A stretch of DNA of 64,000 nt from JAHRAW01 sp965249835 (lineage in GTDB: Bacteria; Pseudomonadota; Gammaproteobacteria; Arenicellales; Poriferihabitantaceae). Of the stretch, positions 24,659 through 32,761 are shown piece after piece. The notes under the pieces are model-generated. The model was not told where the DNA came from, did not search any database, and was given only the letters and a program-made list of their open reading frames with translations. The stretch lies in contig CBDFMY010000003.1 in NCBI GenBank assembly GCA_965249835.1, forward strand, positions 248,001-312,000, written 5' to 3'. Position numbers and translations under genes: made by a program. Position 1 is the first letter of the stretch; each line of letters begins with the position of its first letter.

Positions 24659-25764
24659 GTCCGGGTTCACCACATATGAGACAAAATCAGGCAGCCAGGG
24701 CAGGTTGCTGATAGTACGCCATCGGCGTCATCAATCCAAACTATCGTGTGGCCGGTAATGATTATAGGTCCATTGGTAATGAACCAGTTCCTGGTTGATC
24801 TCGGCTGCCGTCAACCGCCCTTCATACAGCGGGCAGCACTCATAACGGCTGCATTGGCGCGCTCAACGCAACCATTCCATTCAAGCTTTTCAGGCGGCAG
24901 GTCCAAGGCCTCGCAGGCTTGCTCAAACTCATCCCGAAACTCGCTGCCGCCATCGACCTGTATTGAGCGGATTTTGAACGGCGCTTGTTCGATAAGGCAG
25001 ATCAAGAAGTCTTTGGCGTTCCTGCTGGTCGCACGGCTATAGGCTTTTAAGGCAACAAATCCGGCAGCCGGACAGGCTACCTTGAACTCTTTGATGCTAA
25101 AGCCCGCTGGCAGTCCTACGCTCATGTGGTCAATCTGTATCAGTTCACCTGGCTGCCTGGCGCGCATCCCGTACTGCCAGCGCTTGGCGTGGTGCTTGAA
25201 CTGGCGCCGGCGTTTCGGCTTGACCGGCCCGGCCATCAAACGCCGCTGGCTTGACCCGCTTCAAGCGCACCAGCCGGTCCAGGATGCGCCCAACCGTGCT
25301 GATGATCAGAAGTAGACCCTAATCCCTGGACAACATTCCAGATCTTGCGTTTGCCCCACAAGGGATAACGCCTGCGCAAGTGCAACACTTGTTGCTCCTG
25401 CCGCGCTGTCCATTGTCGGCCGCGCACACGCTTTGGGCGACGGCTTTGGCTTTCCAAGCCACGCCAGCCATGCTGTTGATAGCGTTTTAACCAACGATAG
25501 TAGGTCGCCTTCGGCCAGCCGATGGTTTTCAGGCATACGTCGTGCAACCGGCTGATTTGAGCTCGGCATAGCGTTCCAGTTTCTTTATTCGGGCGATGGC
25601 TGCTTCACTGGCGGTATCGGCAATCGCCCAACTGCGGCATGATTTGACACGCAGGTTTTTGATCTGCATCGGGTAGTCTCCTGTGATTTAAGTGATAAAG
25701 ATTTCACCTTAGACTACCCGATTTTCTTAACTAATAAAGTCTCATTTGTGTCTGAGCCCGGACA
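24659..25764 (-). mobile_element. IS481-like insertion sequence, degenerate
   Basis: About 1.1 kb bounded by imperfect inverted repeats: TGTCCGGGTTCACCACATAT at the left and, reading inward from the right, TGTCCGGGCTCAGACACAAA; both continue to TGAGAC. TGT...ACA ends and this length are typical of IS481. It contains one transposase broken by frameshifts. No target duplication is evident. A lone extra copy of the right-type end lies at 26895. Confidence 0.8.
24731..25669 (-). pseudogene. IS481-family transposase, frameshifted
   Basis: The N-terminus (MQIKNLRVKSCRSWAIADTA) begins at ATG 25669. The helix-turn-helix part PKATYYRWLKRYQQHGWRGL is at about 25430-25530. The DDE core has IQIDHMSV (first Asp), IQVDGGSEF (second Asp) and NGCVERAN (Glu) at 24811-25239. 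The final segment (TAAEINQELVHYQWTYNHYR) continues in another frame down to about 24731. At least two frame changes break the gene, so the copy cannot transpose by itself. Confidence 0.82.
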
Positions 25765-25767
25765 GCA

Positions 25768-26889
25768 TGTATAAGTCCTTGGATTCAACTCTTAAGTGCA
25801 ACTTCACCGATGAAGGAAAGGTGAGATGCGGTAGCCTCTTGATTTTCCCGAATCAATATAAGGAGTTGCCATATGAAACGCTACACGCACCTCACCAGTG
25901 AACGACGATACCAGATTTCCAATGGCTTGAAAGAAGGCTATTCACAACAAGCCATCGCCGATATTATCGGTGTCAACCAAAGCACCCTCAGCCGGGAGAT
26001 ACGCCGAAATGGCCCCAATCGGGGGCGTGTGCGGCGGCGCACCGCCGGAGCGGGCGCTTATCGTCCCGCCGGGGCGCACAAGCAGGCCCTGGCGCGCCGA
26101 GCAGGCAAGTCCAGGGCGAGTATTAGCCGGCAAGATTGGCAACTCATCGAACGGCTGCTGCATGAGAAGTGGAGCCCGCAGCAGATCAGCCTGTGGCTGG
26201 GGAAAGCCGGATGGCTGGCGGTTAGCCATGAGTGGATCTACCGGTACATTCGCAACGACAAGCACCACGGCGGTCTTCTGTATCAGCACTTACGCTGCCA
26301 GAAAAAGGGGAAGAAACGTTACGGTAGCAAGGCGCGGCCGGGCTCGATCCCCAATCGGGTGTCGATCGAGCAGCGCCCGATGTTGGTCGAGCAAACAGCC
26401 CGCATCGGCGATTGGGAGCTGGACACGGTGTATGGGAAAAACAATACCGCGGTGATGCTGACCATGGTCGAGCGCGCCACGCGCTTTGTATACATTGATA
26501 TCCTGCCCAACCGGAAGGCGCCGGTGGTGGGCGCGGCGCTGATTAGAAACCTGGCTACGATCAAACACCGGGTGCACATTGACCGCGGATAACGGTAGCG
26601 AATTCGCCAGACATGAAGCGGTCAGCGACGCACTGCAAGCCGACTTCTATTTCGCCCATCCCTGCGCGTCCTGGGAGCGAGGAACCAATGAGAATACCAA
26701 CCGGCTGATACGGCAGTATTTTCCCAAAAGCTATAATCTGTCGACCATCACAACCTCGCAACTGGCGCATGTGGTCGACCAGATCAATAACCGGCCGCGC
26801 AAATGCCTTGGCATGAAAACACCGAATCAGGCATTATTCGGCATCAACCCACCTGTTGCACTTCGGGGTTGAGTCCAAGGCATCATACA
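25768..26889 (+). mobile_element. IS30-like insertion sequence
   Basis: 1122 bp. The ends are inverted repeats of about 35 bp with 7 mismatches, beginning TGTATAAGTCCTTGGATTCA (left) and TGTATGATGCCTTGGACTCA (right, inward). One transposase, frameshifted, lies inside. It sits in the 130-bp space between the IS481 right end and an orphan IS481 end, so it probably inserted into or beside an existing IS481 array. The left-end sequence reappears at 48940-50033. Confidence 0.85.
25873..26872 (+). pseudogene. IS30-family transposase with a single frameshift
   Basis: Residues 1-234 (MKRYTHLTSERRYQISNGLK...) carry the IS30 helix-turn-helix (QAIADIIGVNQSTLSREIRR) and first DDE residue (GDWELDTVYGK). 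After HRVHI the frame changes at about 26575-26580, and the rest (LTADNGSEFARHE, WERGTNENTNRLIRQYFPK) is in the next frame to 26872, with the second Asp and the Glu. A single missing base explains the shift. IS30 transposases do not normally need frameshifting, so I call this inactivated. Confidence 0.85.
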
Positions 26890-26894
26890 GATGT

Positions 26895-26921
26895 TGTCCG
26901 GGCTCAGACACAAATGAGACT
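26895..26921 (+). repeat. Orphan IS481-type terminal repeat
   Basis: TGTCCGGGCTCAGACACAAA continuing ATGAGACT matches the inward-reading right end of the IS481 element (24659-25764) over 27 bases. No transposase follows. It is the trace of a second copy, and the match ends where the rRNA-spacer-like sequence begins. Confidence 0.85.
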
Positions 26922-26954
26922 TCATCGTTTCGGAACGTCCACACAATTTGCTTG
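26916..26954 (+). repeat. rRNA-spacer-like shard
   Basis: 39 bases beginning GAGACTTCATCGTTTCGGAA match 46368-46406 at 37 positions. The latter directly follows a 16S rRNA 3' end, so both copies probably derive from the 16S-23S spacer. The first seven bases overlap the IS481 end. Confidence 0.65.
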
Positions 26955-26982
26955 ACGGATGTCGCGAAAATAATGGTATAAC
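26952..26982 (+). promoter_or_regulatory. Possible sigma70 promoter for the heptad-repeat peptide gene
   Basis: TTGACG (26952-26957) and TATAAC (26977-26982) are separated by 19 bases, a little wide. It lies 50 bp before the ATG at 27032 and the -35 begins inside the spacer-like shard. Moderate match only. Confidence 0.4.
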
Positions 26983-27031
26983 GTTTTCCTAACATCCATG
27001 AAAGTGTTAACTCCCAACAGGAGAAAATCTC

Positions 27032-27238
27032 ATGAAATTATTTTCACCAATGATGATATTTTTGTTTATTTTGTTGTCGCAGCCAGTGCTGGCTGACATA
27101 TTTTCCGACTACAATGGTCTGGTTAACGACTACAACAATCTGCGCGACGAATACAACGGTCTGATTAACGACTACAACAATCTGCGCGACGAACACAACG
27201 GTCTGATTAACGACTACAACAATCTGCTTAATAATTAG
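27032..27238 (+). CDS. Secreted heptad-repeat peptide
   Basis: 68 residues behind an AGGAG site (27019-27023). Residues 1-21 are a signal peptide (MKLFSPMMIFLFILLSQPVL, cleavage after Ala21). The mature 47 residues are six consecutive heptads of pattern [SND][DE][YH]N[GN]L[VRIL], alternating in pairs so that the DNA repeats with a 42-bp period. Leu at a fixed heptad position and Asn/Asp/Tyr elsewhere suggest a short coiled coil or a repetitive surface or periplasmic peptide. There is no lipobox cysteine. A further degenerate unit (GACTACAAC) lies just after the stop codon. I do not recognise a family. It lies between the IS zone and the benzoate island. Confidence 0.7.
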   Translation: MKLFSPMMIFLFILLSQPVLADIFSDYNGLVNDYNNLRDEYNGLINDYNNLRDEHNGLINDYNNLLNN

Positions 27239-27384
27239 CGACTACAACGCATATTTTTCCGTTGCAATGAATGTATTGTTTGTGAATATCCGCCGCCCGC
27301 TTGGCGATTGACCGATGCTTCGGTCGCACTGTGATTTGGTAGCGCATCCCTTACAACCAAGTAATCGACCTAAAGTAAGACGAT

Positions 27385-28587
27385 CTAAATTCTCTCGATA
27401 ATAGTAGCGATGCCCTGACCCACCCCAATACACATAGTGCATAGTGCATAGCGCTCGCCGGTATGCTCCAGCTGATTGATTGCGGTTGTAATCAGTCTTG
27501 CGCCACTGGCACCCAAAGGGTGCCCTAATGCAATAGCCCCGCCGTTTGGATTAACTCTTGGGTTATTATCTTTCAATCTAAGATCTCGTAGCACAGCCAG
27601 AGCTTGTGCGGCAAAAGCTTCATTCAGTTCTATAATATTCATTTGGTCAAGTGAGAGACCGGCGTTTTTCAACACTTTTCGTGTTGCAGGCACTGGCCCT
27701 ATACCCATTTCGCGCGGAGCCACCCCAGCAGTTGCCATGCCAACTATTCTGGCTCTTGGAGTTAACGCATATTGGTTCGCGGCGGACTCACTGGCAATGA
27801 GTAAAGCACACGAACCATCATTTACGCCTGAAGCGTTTCCCGCTGTTACTGTCCCCTCGCTCGTTGTGATGCTTTTGAGTTTTGCCAGCACCGCCTGTGA
27901 AGTTTTTCTCGGATGTTCGTCCTGATCTACAACTAACATTTCACCATTTTTCTGTTCGATACTAACAGGAACAATTTCATTTTTATAAAACCCTCTATTT
28001 TTTGCCGCTTGAGTTTTGATTTGCGACCTCAGTGCGAAAAGATCCTGTGCCTTTCTCTCTATACCATAGTCAACTGCTACATTTTCAGCCGTTTCCGGCA
28101 TAGAGTCGGCACCGTACTGCAGTTTCATTTTTGGGTTTACAAAACGCCAGCCGATCGTTGTGTCAAATATCTCCGCATATCGGTTAAAGGCGCTATCTGC
28201 TTTTGGTAATACGAAAGGAGCCCGGCTCATACTTTCGACACCACCCGCAATTATCAACTCCGATTCCCCGCATTTAATCGCCCGTGCTGCTGTTCCGACA
28301 GCATCCATACCGGACCCGCATAAACGATTAACCGTTGAGCCCGGAACTTCCTTGGGAAGTCCGGCAAGCAAAGCACTCATGCGCGCGATGTTTCGGTTGT
28401 CTTCTCCCGCTTGGTTCGCACATCCGTAAATTACATCTTCGACCGCGGCCCAATCAACTTTTTGGTTACGGTCCATCAAGGCGCGAATGGGTATAGCCCC
28501 CAGATCATCTGTTCTGATTGATGATAATGCCCCGCCGTAACGTCCAAATGGCGTTCGAATTGCATCGCAAATGTAGGCATCTTTCAT
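27385..28587 (-). CDS. pcaF: Beta-ketoadipyl-CoA thiolase (acetyl-CoA acyltransferase)
   Basis: 400 residues from ATG 28587 (MKDAYICDAIRTPFGRYGGA); a TTG 9 bp upstream is not needed. The nucleophilic Cys90 is in NRLCGSGMDA, His in NGGAIALGHPLGASGARL, and the second Cys in CTMCIGVGQG. This is the PcaF/PaaJ subgroup that cleaves 3-oxoadipyl-CoA to succinyl-CoA and acetyl-CoA, the last step of the box and phenylacetate routes. It is the distal gene of the minus-strand box operon, 13 bp after the MaoC gene. Confidence 0.9.
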   Translation of the reverse strand: MKDAYICDAIRTPFGRYGGALSSIRTDDLGAIPIRALMDRNQKVDWAAVEDVIYGCANQAGEDNRNIARMSALLAGLPKEVPGSTVNRLCGSGMDAVGTAARAIKCGESELIIAGGVESMSRAPFVLPKADSAFNRYAEIFDTTIGWRFVNPKMKLQYGADSMPETAENVAVDYGIERKAQDLFALRSQIKTQAAKNRGFYKNEIVPVSIEQKNGEMLVVDQDEHPRKTSQAVLAKLKSITTSEGTVTAGNASGVNDGSCALLIASESAANQYALTPRARIVGMATAGVAPREMGIGPVPATRKVLKNAGLSLDQMNIIELNEAFAAQALAVLRDLRLKDNNPRVNPNGGAIALGHPLGASGARLITTAINQLEHTGERYALCTMCIGVGQGIATIIERI

Positions 28588-28600
28588 AAAATTCAATCAA

Positions 28601-29029
28601 CTAAATTAAAGAAACTCGTGCATCAAGATCCAAAACCTCAATGTCATCCTGATTTTGCAGTTGCCAACGCCATCTCACAATGCATGTGGTTGGTCGTGAT
28701 GCAGAATGCCGTGTATCGAAGATTGTTAAATCTAAACTTAGTGTGTCTTCTGGTCGAACCGAGTGTAACCATTTGACATGGTTTATTTCAGGAGAAGCAA
28801 ACGACTCGGAGTCAGCGAGAAAATTATCCACAACTAAACGCATTGCCAGCGCGCAGGTTTGGAATCCACTAATAATAAGTCCCGAAAACGGCCTGCCCCG
28901 GGCTCTAGCCTCATCGGCGTGAAACCATTGTGGGTCATATTTATAGGCAAACGCCAATGCTTGGTGCTTTTCCACCAATATGGGGCCGGCAGTTAATACC
29001 TGACCGACGTAAAAATCCTTAAATAGCAT
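28601..29029 (-). CDS. MaoC-like hydratase-domain protein
   Basis: 142 residues of hotdog fold. DPQWFHADEARARGRPFSGL is the MaoC/R-hydratase motif with Asp and His, though the family's usual DxNPxH is altered to DPQWFH. GLIISGFQTCALAMRL is the following helix. In PaaZ-type enzymes a MaoC domain is fused to an aldehyde dehydrogenase; here it is alone. In this operon it could hydrate an unsaturated adipyl-CoA intermediate. It starts 30 bp after the dehydrogenase gene. Confidence 0.82.
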   Translation of the reverse strand: MLFKDFYVGQVLTAGPILVEKHQALAFAYKYDPQWFHADEARARGRPFSGLIISGFQTCALAMRLVVDNFLADSESFASPEINHVKWLHSVRPEDTLSLDLTIFDTRHSASRPTTCIVRWRWQLQNQDDIEVLDLDARVSLI

Positions 29030-29059
29030 TTTTCGTGAGATATAACTGGTGGGGCCGAA

Positions 29060-30574
29060 TTAAACCGCTTGTTGCCAAACAAGGTGACGTAGCCAAGGGC
29101 TCACTCGGTAACGTTCGCTACGATAGAAATCAGCCAGGGCGTCAAGTGTCTGTACTACGCGACCTGCACCCCATTGAGCCAACCACTCAAACGGACCACG
29201 TGGATAACTCACACCAAGTTTCATCGCGCTATCGGCGGCATCAGGGCTACATACATTCTGGTGTACTGCATCGGCGGCTTCATTAATAATCATAGCGACA
29301 GTTCTGGCCACAATCAATCCTGGCAGGTCCGCGACGATATAAGGCTCAAATCCGAAGAATCGCAACCACTGCAAAGACTCGTCACGCCAGACATCAATTA
29401 TTCGACTCGAGAAGCTGATGGCAAGCGCAGTAACATGTTCCAAGGAAGGCTCTAACAAGGGGAGATCAAACAAGGCAACATTGTTTCCTTTCGCTGAAGC
29501 GCATTCTCCGTCTGTCAGACGGAGTTGTTGGTTGCCATCAACTTTCAGGCCAACCCAATCACTATCACTGGCTACTGAGTAACTGATATTCGCATCGTTT
29601 AAGGCTTGCTTGAATCGTTGCGTTACGAAGCAGTCTCCGTGAACCGTAACGGTTTTTTCGGATCGCGGTACACCTCTGTTTTTTTGATTTGGATTACCGG
29701 CTACTGCTTCCCTCGGGTATGTGTAGAACCCTTGGCCTGACTTTCGTCCCAGCATGCCGCCTTCCACCAGTTCCTTTTGGACAAGGGATGGCTTATAACG
29801 TTTGTCTGCAAAATTGGATTGATAGACAGATGTTGTCACCGCGAAATTTGTATCGTGCCCGATTAAATCCATCAACTCACAGGGCCCCATTTTGAATCCA
29901 GCACCACGCACGCAGGTATCCAACGTCTCTGGCGTAGTGGCACATTGGTGGAGTAGCTCAAGTGACTCCGCGTAAAACGGCCTGGCGATCCGGTTAACTA
30001 TGAAACCCGGGGTGGAACGGGTGTGAACAGGATGCTTACCCCAATCCCGGGAAATCTGGAAGATGCGGTCTGCAGTTTCAACGCTAGTTTGCAAACCCGA
30101 TACCACTTCAACTAAATTCATCAGTGGAACAGGATTAAAAAAGTGCATGCCGACCAATCGCTCCGGGTGGTTGAGCCCATTCGCGATTGCGGTAATAGAA
30201 ATCGACGACGTGTTGGTGGCGAAGATGCAATCTGTGGGAACAAATCCATCCAATTCCAGAAACAAGTTGCGCTTAATCTCTAGATTTTCGACGATCGCTT
30301 CCACAACCAATTTACACGATGTGACCTCGGACAAGCTGGATACAGGCTGGATCCGGGCCAGCGAATCTTCGGCGCTTTGCTGTGTCATCTTTCCCTTGGA
30401 TATCAGCTTGTTAAACATCAGACTCAAATCCTCTATTGCTTTTACTACAGTATCTGCACATATGTCATAAAGCAGAACACTGTATCCAGATTGCGCGGCG
30501 ACCTGAACGATACCGATGCCCATAACGCCCGCACCGACTACTAATACATCCGTAGTTTTCAGCACTTCAGGCAT
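29060..30574 (-). CDS. paaH: 3-hydroxyadipyl-CoA dehydrogenase
   Basis: 504 residues from ATG 30574, which overlaps the preceding gene by 8 nt (ATGCCTGA). DVLVVGAGVMGIGIVQ is the NAD-binding loop, HFFNPVPLMNLVEVV and the catalytic His-Glu pair follow, and GFIVNRIARPFY begins the C-terminal domain. A second 3HCDH C-terminal domain (about 400-500) matches the PaaH/PaaC architecture. It oxidises 3-hydroxyadipyl-CoA to 3-oxoadipyl-CoA for the thiolase. A closely related role on 3-hydroxybutyryl-CoA is the alternative. Confidence 0.88.
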   Translation of the reverse strand: MPEVLKTTDVLVVGAGVMGIGIVQVAAQSGYSVLLYDICADTVVKAIEDLSLMFNKLISKGKMTQQSAEDSLARIQPVSSLSEVTSCKLVVEAIVENLEIKRNLFLELDGFVPTDCIFATNTSSISITAIANGLNHPERLVGMHFFNPVPLMNLVEVVSGLQTSVETADRIFQISRDWGKHPVHTRSTPGFIVNRIARPFYAESLELLHQCATTPETLDTCVRGAGFKMGPCELMDLIGHDTNFAVTTSVYQSNFADKRYKPSLVQKELVEGGMLGRKSGQGFYTYPREAVAGNPNQKNRGVPRSEKTVTVHGDCFVTQRFKQALNDANISYSVASDSDWVGLKVDGNQQLRLTDGECASAKGNNVALFDLPLLEPSLEHVTALAISFSSRIIDVWRDESLQWLRFFGFEPYIVADLPGLIVARTVAMIINEAADAVHQNVCSPDAADSAMKLGVSYPRGPFEWLAQWGAGRVVQTLDALADFYRSERYRVSPWLRHLVWQQAV

Positions 30575-31367
30575 CAGGGGGAACCCAATTCGCTGAGCGT
30601 TTTTCAAAGAATGAGGCAAAACCTTCCCGCGCTTCGTCGGTTCCCCGCACTCGACTGATTGTTCGCGCAGTCAATTCCCGAATTTCAGGGCTAATCAAAC
30701 CGACTTCAAGCTGCGAGAAGAGTGCTTTGATTTCCTGTTGTGCATTGGGTCCGCCAACCAGCAAATCGGAGATTATGGCATCAACGGCACTATCGAGTTG
30801 TTCGGGTTCTGCAATCTGTTGCAGTAGCCCAATCGATAATGCTTCTTCAGCCCGTATACGGGTTGTTGTTAATGCCAACCGTTTAGCCTGTCGTTTGCCG
30901 ACTGCATTGATTACATATGGTCCAATCACTGCTGGCAGGATGCCGAATCTTGCCTCGCTGATAGCGAAACTCGCCGTATCCGCACCAATGGCAATATCAC
31001 AGGCACAGATTAATCCGACCCCTCCTCCCAGAGCAACTCCTTGGACTTTGGCTATCGTTGGCTTGGGGCAACATTCAATCTTTCTCAGCATTTCTGCAAA
31101 CCGCTTGGCATCTTTGAAATTCCATTCTTTACTCGCTTCACTGGCACGTTGCATCCACTGTAGATCAGCGCCAGTGCTAAAGTGTTTGCCCTCACCTACC
31201 AGTACGATAACCCGCACCTCCTTCGATCGCGAAAGTCTTTCAAACTCCGCATCCAATTCACCAATCATAGTTTCATTGAAAGCATTGAATACGTCTGGTC
31301 GAGACATCAACACCCGCGCAACCCCAGTGTCATGCAGTTCACTCTTTATGGTTTGATACGCTGTCAT
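30567..31367 (-). CDS. Enoyl-CoA hydratase/isomerase (probable dehydroadipyl-CoA hydratase)
   Basis: 266 residues of crotonase fold. GEGKHFSTGADLQWM forms the first oxyanion-hole loop and VQGVALGGGVGLICACDIAI the second; ARFGILPAVIGPYV with Glu upstream is the catalytic region. It resembles both PaaF/PaaG-type and methylglutaconyl-CoA hydratases. The operon context (between boxA and paaH) favours hydration or isomerisation of the dehydroadipyl-CoA formed by the box pathway. It starts 9 bp after boxA and is translationally coupled to paaH. Confidence 0.85.
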   Translation of the reverse strand: MTAYQTIKSELHDTGVARVLMSRPDVFNAFNETMIGELDAEFERLSRSKEVRVIVLVGEGKHFSTGADLQWMQRASEASKEWNFKDAKRFAEMLRKIECCPKPTIAKVQGVALGGGVGLICACDIAIGADTASFAISEARFGILPAVIGPYVINAVGKRQAKRLALTTTRIRAEEALSIGLLQQIAEPEQLDSAVDAIISDLLVGGPNAQQEIKALFSQLEVGLISPEIRELTARTISRVRGTDEAREGFASFFEKRSANWVPPDA

Positions 31368-31376
31368 GGTAATTAA

Positions 31377-32654
31377 CTAGTAGGTTTCGAAATGCAGTCG
31401 ACCTTCCTTTTTGAGTGACTCTGATAACGTCTCCCAAAAAACCCCTGCTTTGTCTGCAATCTCCTGCAATGCCAGCACCACGCCTTCTTCCATCTTCTTG
31501 ATGCCGCAAACATAGAAACTACTGTTTGGGTCATTAAGTAAGGTGCCGAGGTCTGCCGCACGATTCCGCATTGCGTCCTGTACGTAACACTTGGGTTGCC
31601 CCGGCACTCTTGAGAACGCCAGATTGATATCAATAAAGTCCTTTGGCAATTTCTTTAGCGGGCCAAAATAAGGCAGATCTTCCGGTGTACGGGCGCCAAA
31701 GAACAACATCAACTTGCCGCTTTCAAATTTGTCGGTGCCGTAGAGTCGGCGCCGCCACTCCGTCATGGCACGCATTGGGGCACTGCCAGTGCCGGTGCAA
31801 ATCATGACGATATTTGAGCCCGAGTGATTAGGCATCAGAAAACTTGAACCGAAAGGTCCGATTACTTCAACTTCATTTCCTACATTTAGGTCACACATGT
31901 AATTCGACCCCACCCCCCGAACCGCATTGCCGTCATAATCTTCAAGGACACGTTTGACAGTCAGAGAAAGATTGTTGTATCCCAGACGCTCTCCATTTCT
32001 CGGGCTGGCAACCGAGTATTGTCTGGCATGATGTGGCTTGCCTTTGGCATCAAGACCCGGGGGGAGAATCCCGATGGACTGTCCTTCCAGCACCGGAAAA
32101 TGTAATTGCCCGAAGTCCAGCACTATGTGGTGTGTGTCGTATTCGGGGCCAACTTTAGTCACGCGAACATTACCGACCACTTTGGCTGTGATTGATTTAT
32201 TTGTAGATTTTGGGCCATAAAGATTGGTATACGCATGGGCCGCTGACCAAGGAGGCGTTGTTGCGCTTAATCTATTGGTGGTCAACGTCTGAATTTCTAT
32301 TTGTGGTGTTACGTTGGCATGGCTGGATATTGCTTCTGGTGCTGTTTCAATCGAACTATCTGCCTCCTGATTGAGCTCATCCGTAGAAAGTTCTTGCGGC
32401 AACTCCTCCCACTCAAACTGCTGCTCCAATGTATACGCACGCGACTTGGGTACTTTACGCCAGTTATCAATCGAACCGGTGGGGCAAGGCGAAATACAAT
32501 CCATACAGAAATTGCACTTCTCGGGGTCCACCACATAATTATCTGCATTATGAGTAACCGCACCGACCGGGCAAGTGTCTTCGCAGGTATTGCACCGGAT
32601 ACAGATTTCCGGATCAATGACATGCTGGTTAAGTATGTCTGCTGACATTTGCAT
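31377..32654 (-). CDS. boxA: Benzoyl-CoA 2,3-epoxidase, reductase component BoxA
   Basis: 425 residues. The N-terminus has two [4Fe-4S] ferredoxin clusters: Cys18/21/24/28 (ICIRCNTCEDTCP) and Cys47/50/53/57 (KCNFCMDCISPCP). A linker to about residue 150 is followed by a ferredoxin-NADP reductase unit: ARQYSVASPRNGER (FAD) and MICTGTGSAPMRAMTEWRRR (NADPH), ending in Phe-Glu-Thr-Tyr. It passes electrons from NADPH to BoxB. It lies 107 bp after boxB, the same order as in known box clusters. Confidence 0.95.
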   Translation of the reverse strand: MQMSADILNQHVIDPEICIRCNTCEDTCPVGAVTHNADNYVVDPEKCNFCMDCISPCPTGSIDNWRKVPKSRAYTLEQQFEWEELPQELSTDELNQEADSSIETAPEAISSHANVTPQIEIQTLTTNRLSATTPPWSAAHAYTNLYGPKSTNKSITAKVVGNVRVTKVGPEYDTHHIVLDFGQLHFPVLEGQSIGILPPGLDAKGKPHHARQYSVASPRNGERLGYNNLSLTVKRVLEDYDGNAVRGVGSNYMCDLNVGNEVEVIGPFGSSFLMPNHSGSNIVMICTGTGSAPMRAMTEWRRRLYGTDKFESGKLMLFFGARTPEDLPYFGPLKKLPKDFIDINLAFSRVPGQPKCYVQDAMRNRAADLGTLLNDPNSSFYVCGIKKMEEGVVLALQEIADKAGVFWETLSESLKKEGRLHFETY

Positions 32655-32761
32655 GCGATGTTTTTTCTTGCTGCAAATTGTTGGAACTGGATATTTGGTT
32701 GTTACACCACGGTTTTACATGTTTTAAAGAGGAAAGTAAAACCGAATAGAGGGCGAATCCG

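Noticed and set aside
26575..26590. Programmed frameshift in the IS30 transposase
   Set aside because: No slippery heptamer is seen at the change of frame, and IS30 elements normally use a single frame, so a one-base deletion is simpler.
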